Shown piece by piece: positions 6,228 through 10,345 of a stretch of 10,345 nt of DNA. The notes beneath the pieces are model-generated. The model saw nothing but the letters and a program-made list of their open reading frames with translations, did not search any database and was not told the DNA's origin. Position numbers and translations under genes: made by a program. Position 1 is the stretch's first letter. Every line of letters starts with the position of its first letter. The stretch lies in the NCBI GenBank assembly GCA_045113695.1, contig JBGUJG010000108.1, forward strand, positions 1 through 10,345, given 5' to 3'. Source of the DNA: UBA4246 sp045113695 (GTDB lineage: Bacteria; Bacillota; Clostridia; Christensenellales; Aristaeellaceae).

Positions 6228-6289
6228 AAAAACAGCTGAAAGCCGGACAGGGTTCCTACGCGGACCGTATCCGGCTTTCTGCTGTTTTT
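6228..6289. terminator. Long bidirectional terminator between tatC and the ATPase gene
   Basis: AAAAACAG (6228-6235) plus C6236, and GAAAGCCGGA (6238-6247), pair with TCCGGCTTTC (6270-6279), G6281 and CTGTTTTT (6282-6289). Only one mismatch interrupts 19 pairs around a 22-base loop. A T-run ends the hairpin on the plus strand and A-run/T-run symmetry gives the same on the minus strand, so it can stop both tatC and the convergent ATPase gene. Confidence 0.85.
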
Positions 6290-6302
6290 GTTCTGTCATC
6301 CG

Positions 6303-7679
6303 TCAGACCTGATAAAGCATATCTCCGGTCAGCAAGGCATAATGACCGGCATCCTCAAAATCAAATCCTCCGGTGCACACAAAGCCCACTCTGGAAACAG
6401 ACAGGCCCGGCTGGCCGCGGACCTGCTCTTCTTCCCGGCGGCATTCTTCCAGGGTCATTCTTCGGTCATAGTACTTGCATTCATAGAAGTCATATTTCTC
6501 CCCGCTCCGTTTGAGCACGTAGTCGAACTCCCCGTTCGTTCTGCCGACCGGATTGTCATACCAGTAAGTACCGAAATCCTCTACATCCCGGTAACCGTCT
6601 GACCCGGCCATCCTGTGGAAGTACTGCAGGACAATCTCTTCCAGTCTTCGGCTGATATACTGGCGCAGCCTTTCCCCTTCGATGTTCATCCGGTAAAACT
6701 GTTCCCCGCCGACGCGAACGATGGTACCGGCTGAACCAAAGATAAATGTGAAGTAGAAGCGCATCAGGTTATCCACGATTTCGTAGAACTTTTTCTTTTT
6801 ATCGTCCCGCCGGTTGAGCGGCTCGGTCTTCCGGATCGTTTCCATGTTCAGCAGAATCTTCAGCTGCTTTTCCAGCAGCCCCGTTTCTTCCAGCTTCAGC
6901 GCGTCTGAGATTTCACTGTACCGTTTTTTCCCGTTGCCCAATACCTCAAGAATCCGGGTGTCAAATGTCTTGCGTATTTCATTGAGCATGATGTTCTCGA
7001 TATGGGAACGGACGAGGCCGGTTTCCGGCAGCAGCAGCCGCTGAACGTTTTCCCGGATGGTCTTTCCGGTATCGAGGTTTTCCAGCACATAGGGCGAACC
7101 GCCGAACACGGCATAGAACGCGGCCTTTTCCCGCACCGGCAAATCCGGATAAAACCGCGCGGCGTCATAATAATCAAAATCCCGGATATGCTGGATCAGC
7201 GAAAACCGTCCGAACAGCGGGTTTCCTTCCGTCAGCAGTTCTTTCATGACGGTGATGTAGGAACCGCACAGAATCAGCTTCACATTCGGCGGCAGCCGGT
7301 CGATCACCGCCTGCATACAGGAATCCACTTCATTCTGTTTTTTCGTCTGTTTCAGATAGGGATACTCGTCGATGATCAGCAGGATTTTTCTGTTCTGCGT
7401 TCCGAGAAAATCCATCAGGTCGAACAAAGAGGAAAATTCGACGGACGGCAGTCCCAGTGTCTGGCAGGCGCTTCGGCAGATCAGGCTCAGATTCCCTTCA
7501 AAGGTGCTCTGCACACAAAGATGATTGATGACGGCGCCCGAAAAACCGCCGGCCGCCTGCTGGATCAGCGTTGATTTTCCCACCCTGCGTTTTCCGTAGA
7601 CCAGGACAGCCGTCCTCCGTTCCCAGGAAGAAAGCTCTCTTTTCAGTTCTGCTACCTCTTTTTCCCTTCCAAGAAACAT
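6303..7679 (-). CDS. ATPase with DUF234-like nuclease-fold C-terminus
   Basis: 458 residues from the ATG at 7679, chosen because GGAGG ends 7 bases before it and the product then begins MFLGREKEVAELKREL as this family does. The N-terminal P-loop domain has Walker A GKRRVGKS (29-36), Walker B ILLIIDEYPYL (99-109) and LILCGSY (135-141), as in the archaeal ATPase_2 family. A winged-helix-like part (about 240-285) leads to KKFYEIVDNLMRFYF (297-310), the typical DUF234 entry. The end carries GEFDYVL (383-389) and YECKYYDRR (399-407), a D...E.K arrangement like the PD-(D/E)XK nuclease fold. The cellular role of this family is not established. It stands alone, convergent with tatC, is visibly less GC-rich than its neighbours and has an AT-rich upstream region, suggesting acquisition by transfer (inference). 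Confidence 0.85.
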   Translation of the reverse strand: MFLGREKEVAELKRELSSWERRTAVLVYGKRRVGKSTLIQQAAGGFSGAVINHLCVQSTFEGNLSLICRSACQTLGLPSVEFSSLFDLMDFLGTQNRKILLIIDEYPYLKQTKKQNEVDSCMQAVIDRLPPNVKLILCGSYITVMKELLTEGNPLFGRFSLIQHIRDFDYYDAARFYPDLPVREKAAFYAVFGGSPYVLENLDTGKTIRENVQRLLLPETGLVRSHIENIMLNEIRKTFDTRILEVLGNGKKRYSEISDALKLEETGLLEKQLKILLNMETIRKTEPLNRRDDKKKKFYEIVDNLMRFYFTFIFGSAGTIVRVGGEQFYRMNIEGERLRQYISRRLEEIVLQYFHRMAGSDGYRDVEDFGTYWYDNPVGRTNGEFDYVLKRSGEKYDFYECKYYDRRMTLEECRREEEQVRGQPGLSVSRVGFVCTGGFDFEDAGHYALLTGDMLYQV

Positions 7680-7733
7680 GCCACCGCCTCCGATGATTCC
7701 AGTCATTTCATGCCGGGCTGAAGTCCTCATAAT

Positions 7734-7781
7734 ACAGAAAAATTATTCTCTGAATTATTATTCTCTGAATTAATTTTCTGT
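7734..7781. repeat. AT-rich control region: 15-bp tandem repeat inside an inverted repeat
   Basis: TTATTCTCTGAATTA occurs twice back to back (7743-7757 and 7758-7772), exact in all 15 bases. Each unit holds the small dyad ATTC-TCT-GAAT. The pair is framed by ACAGAAAAATTA (7734-7745) and TAATTTTCTGT (7771-7781), inverted with a one-base length difference. The stretch lies 55-102 bases upstream of the ATPase start and stands out as AT-rich in a GC-rich window. An operator or a leader RNA stem is possible; neither is shown. Confidence 0.7.
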
Positions 7782-7797
7782 AAAATTGTTCAGCTAC

Positions 7798-7825
7798 AGT
7801 AAACAGCATTTTTGACGTTTGTCAA
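7798..7825 (-). promoter_or_regulatory. Possible promoter of the ATPase gene
   Basis: On the minus strand a perfect TTGACA (7825-7820) is followed after 16 bases by TTTACT (7803-7798), a 4/6 match to the -10 consensus. The same place contains the dyad TTGAC-GTTT-GTCAA (7812-7825), a possible operator. A second candidate -10, TATTAT (7734-7729), lies nearer the gene but lacks a good -35. Confidence 0.4.
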
Positions 7826-7853
7826 TACCGGAAATCATGATTGCCCGTCCCAT

Positions 7854-8723
7854 TCACCCCCTGAATACCTCTTTCGCCACCTCCGCCAGCCTGCCGAGCA
7901 GGGGGGACATCGGTTCGCGGTAAACCAGACCGACGGGCCAGCGCATGTCCAGCTTCAGCGGAACGGCCGTCAGGGGCCGGAACTGCTCCTTCACATGGGG
8001 CGGGACCAGGCCCACGTGGCCGTCCTCAAACGAGCGGACCATCGTGTAAAAATCCATCACCCGGGGATCTTCGCTGATCCGGATCTCCGGGTAGTGTTCT
8101 TCCACATATTCCCGGAACCCGGGGATCCGGTCAAAGCGGTAGACGATGATGTGCAGGCCCCTGAGATCGGAAAGCGTCAGCGCCTTCCTGGACGCCAGCG
8201 GGTGTCCGGGCGACATCAGGACGTCCCGCCCTTCCCGGATCAGCGGCAGAAAATTGCGGCCGGCCGCATGGGCCTTCGGGCATTCAAAGTATTCGACGGC
8301 ATCCAGGGCCCCGCTGTCCAGGTCGCTGAACAGCTGGTCCTCGCTTTCCATCACCGGTTTCTGCACGATGTCCGGATATCTCCGGTAAAACGGCCCGCTC
8401 AGCCGGGGAAACAGGTCCGGCTGCAGGCCCAGGATCGCGCCGATCCGCAGGCACTTGTTCAGCGAATCGGCCTCCCGGCAGCGGGTCATCAGCTGCTCGG
8501 TATCCGAGCGGATCCTGATCATCCCGTCCAGAAAGAGTTTCCCGGCCGTCGTCAGGCGGATGCCGCCCGGGCCGCGCTCAAACAGCCTGAAGCCGATCTC
8601 CCCCTCCAGGCGGTTCAGCTGCTGCTGCAGGGCCGGCGGGGAGATAAACAGGGCCTCCGCCGCGGCGCTGATGCTTTTGTATTCGGAGACGGCCAGAAAC
8701 GTGTCCACATTTTTGCTGTTCAT
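7854..8723 (-). CDS. LysR-family transcriptional regulator
   Basis: 289-residue DNA-binding regulator. The N-terminal winged helix-turn-helix reads MNSKNVDTFLAVSEYKSISA, then AAEALFISPPALQQQLNRLE (21-40), IGFRLFER (43-50) and LTTAGKLFL (57-65), the standard LysR N-terminus. The rest (about 90-289) is the periplasmic-binding-protein-like effector domain, with the common PLIREG, SPGHPLASRK and PGFREYVEEHYPE patterns. The start at 8723 has GAGGTG 5 bases upstream and fits the family; the frame is open far further upstream, but that part is antisense to the flavoprotein gene and outside the promoter. It is divergent from the flavoprotein with overlapping promoters, so it probably controls that gene and itself. 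The effector is unknown. Confidence 0.93.
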   Translation of the reverse strand: MNSKNVDTFLAVSEYKSISAAAEALFISPPALQQQLNRLEGEIGFRLFERGPGGIRLTTAGKLFLDGMIRIRSDTEQLMTRCREADSLNKCLRIGAILGLQPDLFPRLSGPFYRRYPDIVQKPVMESEDQLFSDLDSGALDAVEYFECPKAHAAGRNFLPLIREGRDVLMSPGHPLASRKALTLSDLRGLHIIVYRFDRIPGFREYVEEHYPEIRISEDPRVMDFYTMVRSFEDGHVGLVPPHVKEQFRPLTAVPLKLDMRWPVGLVYREPMSPLLGRLAEVAKEVFRG

Positions 8724-8766
8724 AAGGCACCTCGGAGCTTTATGCGGAAAGTTTTTCCTTTCCGCC

Positions 8767-8795
8767 ATTATATCGGAAATCTTCTTCAAAAGCAA
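8767..8795 (-). promoter_or_regulatory. Promoter of the LysR-family gene
   Basis: On the minus strand TTGCTT (8795-8790), a 17-base spacer and a perfect TATAAT (8772-8767). Transcription would start near 8760, about 37 bases before the ATG at 8723. Its -35 box shares a base with that of the divergent flavoprotein promoter. Confidence 0.75.
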
Positions 8796-8813
8796 GCCGT
8801 AAGGCTGTATAAT
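8785..8813 (+). promoter_or_regulatory. Promoter of the Tat flavoprotein gene
   Basis: TTCAAA (8785-8790), a 17-base spacer and a perfect TATAAT (8808-8813). Transcription would start near 8820, leaving a leader of about 39 bases with AAAGGGG 9 bases before the ATG at 8859. Confidence 0.75.
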
Positions 8814-8830
8814 GGTCAAAAATAAGCCGT
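8794..8830. repeat. Repeated AAGCCGT boxes in the divergent promoter region
   Basis: AAGCCGT occurs at 8794-8800 and again at 8824-8830, 30 bases apart (about three helical turns). The first belongs to the dyad AGCC-GTAA-GGCT (8795-8806) between the -35 and -10 boxes of the flavoprotein promoter; the second is followed by TTCCGGCC, making GCCG-TTTC-CGGC. Paired boxes on one DNA face fit LysR-type binding, but this is inference. Confidence 0.4.
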
Positions 8831-8858
8831 TTCCGGCCAATAGAAAGGGGTTTTTCCA

Positions 8859-10345
8859 ATGAAAAAGAACATTTCCCGCCGCTCCTTCCTGAAAGGCGCT
8901 GCCATCGGCGCCGCGGGGCTGACCATGGCGGGCGCGGGCCTCAAAGTCACTCAGGCCAAAGCGGATGATGAAATCGCTTGGGACGCCGAATATGACGTGG
9001 TCGTCCTGGGCTACGGCGGAGCCGGCGCCAACGCCGCTGTCGCCGCTTACGAAAACGGCGCCAAGGTCCTGCTGGCCGAGAAAGCGCCCGAAGGCGCCGA
9101 AGGCGGCAACACCGCGGTGTCCGGCCAGTTCGTCATGGCCACCGACGACGCCGACGGCCTGTACGACTACCTGACCACCCTGATGGGCAAGTTCCAGAAC
9201 TGGGATCCCGAAGCTGTCCGCGCCTACTGCGAAGGCTGCGCCGAAAACTACAACTGGATGGTCGGCCCGATGGGCGGCGATCCCGCGGTGATCTCCCCCG
9301 TGGATCATCCCTCCGCCGGCATGGAAGCCAACAACAAGGACTGGAAACTGGCCGACGGCAGCGACGGCAACCTGACCGACCCATACAAGATCGGCCGGAC
9401 CGACTACTGGTACTACAACTGGGCCGAGTTCCCCGAAATCCCCTCCAGCAAGCACTGCCTGTGCCTGACCGCCACCGGCACCCGCTTTGACCGCGGCTAC
9501 TACAACCTCTGCCAGAACGCCGTGAAGGCCCGCCCGATCGACGTGTGGTTCTCCGCCCCTGGCAAAAAGCTGATCACCGACGCGGAAGGCGCCGTCATCG
9601 GCGTCATCATCAATAAGGACGGCCAGGACCTCAAGGTCAAGGCCAACGGCGGCGTCGTGCTGACCTGCGGCGGCTTTGAGCACAACCAGGAAATGATCAC
9701 CTCCTACCTGCAGATGCCCTATGTCCATCAGCAGGGCGGCCTGTACAACGACGGCGACGGCATCAAGATGGCCCTGGGCGCCGGCGCGGACCTGTGGCAT
9801 ATGTCCAACTCCGCCGGCTTCACCTGGACCCACAAGCGGCCTCACCTGGATACCGTCAGCCTGTTCGGCGGCCCGAACTCCGGCAGCGGCATCTACGTCG
9901 GCCTGGGCGGCGACCGTTTCATGAACGAGTCCGCGGCGACCCGCCACGGCCGTATCTACATCGGCGGCCGCTGGATCTCCACCCCCATGCCCCTGCCCGC
10001 CTACCTCGTACAGGACGCCGATCAGCTGGCGGCCGGCAAGAAGCTGGTCAGCGCCTTCTCCGACGGCTATGTGGATGAGCTGGCCACCGGCGAAGTCCTG
10101 ATGGGCAACACCCTGGAAGAGCTGGCCGAGGCGATCCGCCAGTCCGAAGGCGGCAAGGACGCCCCGGACTTCAGCACCGAGCGCTTCGTCGCCACCGTGA
10201 ACGCCTACAACAAGCGCTATGACGCCGGCGAAGACGCCGACTACGGCCGTCCCTTCAGCACCATGGTGCCCGTGAAGACCGGCCCCTTCTACGCCACCAA
10301 GATCGGCCCGACCTACTTCAACACCCAGGGCGGCCCCCGCAAGAA
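8859..10345 (+). CDS. Tat-exported FAD-dependent reductase (fumarate reductase/flavocytochrome c superfamily), 3' end cut
   Basis: 495 complete codons before the window ends; the C-terminus is missing. The N-terminus is a twin-arginine signal: SRRSFLKG (6-13), a hydrophobic run AAIGAAGLTMAGAGL, then AKA (33-35) as the likely cleavage site. The FAD-binding Rossmann start is DVVVLGYGGAGANAAVAAYENGAKVLLAEK (46-75), with G51.G53..G56 and a following GGNT (82-85). LTCGGFEHN (268-276), NDGDGIKMALGAGA (297-310) and GGDRFMNES (350-358) are typical of FAD_binding_2 reductases; R353 lies where the catalytic arginine region of fumarate reductases falls. Near the end, GPFYATKIGP...NTQGG (475-492) is the usual cap of the FAD domain. 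No heme or FMN-binding domain precedes the FAD domain, so electrons must come from a partner. The substrate cannot be told from sequence. Likely acts outside the cytoplasmic membrane. Confidence 0.92.
   Translation, partial: MKKNISRRSFLKGAAIGAAGLTMAGAGLKVTQAKADDEIAWDAEYDVVVLGYGGAGANAAVAAYENGAKVLLAEKAPEGAEGGNTAVSGQFVMATDDADGLYDYLTTLMGKFQNWDPEAVRAYCEGCAENYNWMVGPMGGDPAVISPVDHPSAGMEANNKDWKLADGSDGNLTDPYKIGRTDYWYYNWAEFPEIPSSKHCLCLTATGTRFDRGYYNLCQNAVKARPIDVWFSAPGKKLITDAEGAVIGVIINKDGQDLKVKANGGVVLTCGGFEHNQEMITSYLQMPYVHQQGGLYNDGDGIKMALGAGADLWHMSNSAGFTWTHKRPHLDTVSLFGGPNSGSGIYVGLGGDRFMNESAATRHGRIYIGGRWISTPMPLPAYLVQDADQLAAGKKLVSAFSDGYVDELATGEVLMGNTLEELAEAIRQSEGGKDAPDFSTERFVATVNAYNKRYDAGEDADYGRPFSTMVPVKTGPFYATKIGPTYFNTQGGPRK

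Noticed and set aside
7743..7772. Tandem repeats considered as a CRISPR remnant
   Set aside because: Only two directly adjoining 15-bp units with no spacers and no cas genes nearby.
7854..8825. Plus-strand frame of about 340 codons opposite the LysR gene (7812-8825)
   Set aside because: Antisense to a clear LysR protein, Gln/Arg/His-rich in composition and without a ribosome binding site.
8724..9947. Long upstream continuation of the LysR frame (minus strand)
   Set aside because: It is antisense to the Tat flavoprotein gene, consists of repetitive Gly/Ala/Val-rich residues, and lies upstream of the LysR promoter. LysR proteins start where the ATG at 8723 places them.

Overview
The window looks like chromosomal DNA from a GC-rich anaerobic member of the Clostridia (Bacillota), possibly a gut lineage. 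Several things point this way: a hisS-aspS operon whose AspRS is the short archaeal-genre form, a cysteine-rich clostridial-style HisRS, strong GGAGG ribosome binding sites, consensus sigma-A promoters, a secreted protein with the CT..G / GH.F / C..CG motif common in gut Clostridia, and a Tat-exported flavoprotein reductase. The assignment is inference; no rRNA or other lineage marker is present.

Layout. (1) 1-490, minus: 3' part missing from a secreted protein of unknown function, with its own promoter. (2) 590-3353, minus: the hisS-aspS operon, driven by a perfect TTGACA-17-TATAAT promoter and closed by a terminator; the two genes overlap by 4 bases. (3) 3413-3997, minus: a small secreted orphan protein with its own promoter. 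(4) 4106-6289, plus: a compact formate/nitrite-transporter (FNT) family channel, then the twin-arginine translocase genes tatB-tatA-tatC. tatB appears to start at an ATT codon. A long two-armed hairpin at 6228-6289 is the terminator and can serve both strands. (5) 6303-7679, minus: an ATPase with a nuclease-like (DUF234-type) C-terminus, visibly less GC-rich than its neighbours, preceded by an AT-rich control region with a perfect 15-bp tandem repeat. (6) 7854-8723, minus: a LysR-type regulator, divergent from (7) 8859-10345, plus: a Tat-exported FAD-dependent reductase of the fumarate-reductase/flavocytochrome c superfamily, cut by the window end. The divergent promoters overlap at their -35 boxes.

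How the genes fit together. The tatBAC genes would export the folded flavoprotein encoded about 2.6 kb downstream, whose N-terminus carries an SRRSFLK twin-arginine motif. The LysR protein is the obvious candidate regulator of that flavoprotein. HisRS and AspRS are housekeeping; the AspRS type suggests that Asn-tRNA is made by transamidation in this organism. The ATPase gene looks like an inserted accessory gene between the tat block and the LysR/flavoprotein pair.

No tRNA, rRNA, CRISPR array, transposase or T-box was found. The most notable observations are the ATT start of tatB, a TatC lacking two glutamates known from E. coli TatC, the very short FNT protein beside tat, and the repeat-rich promoter region of the ATPase.
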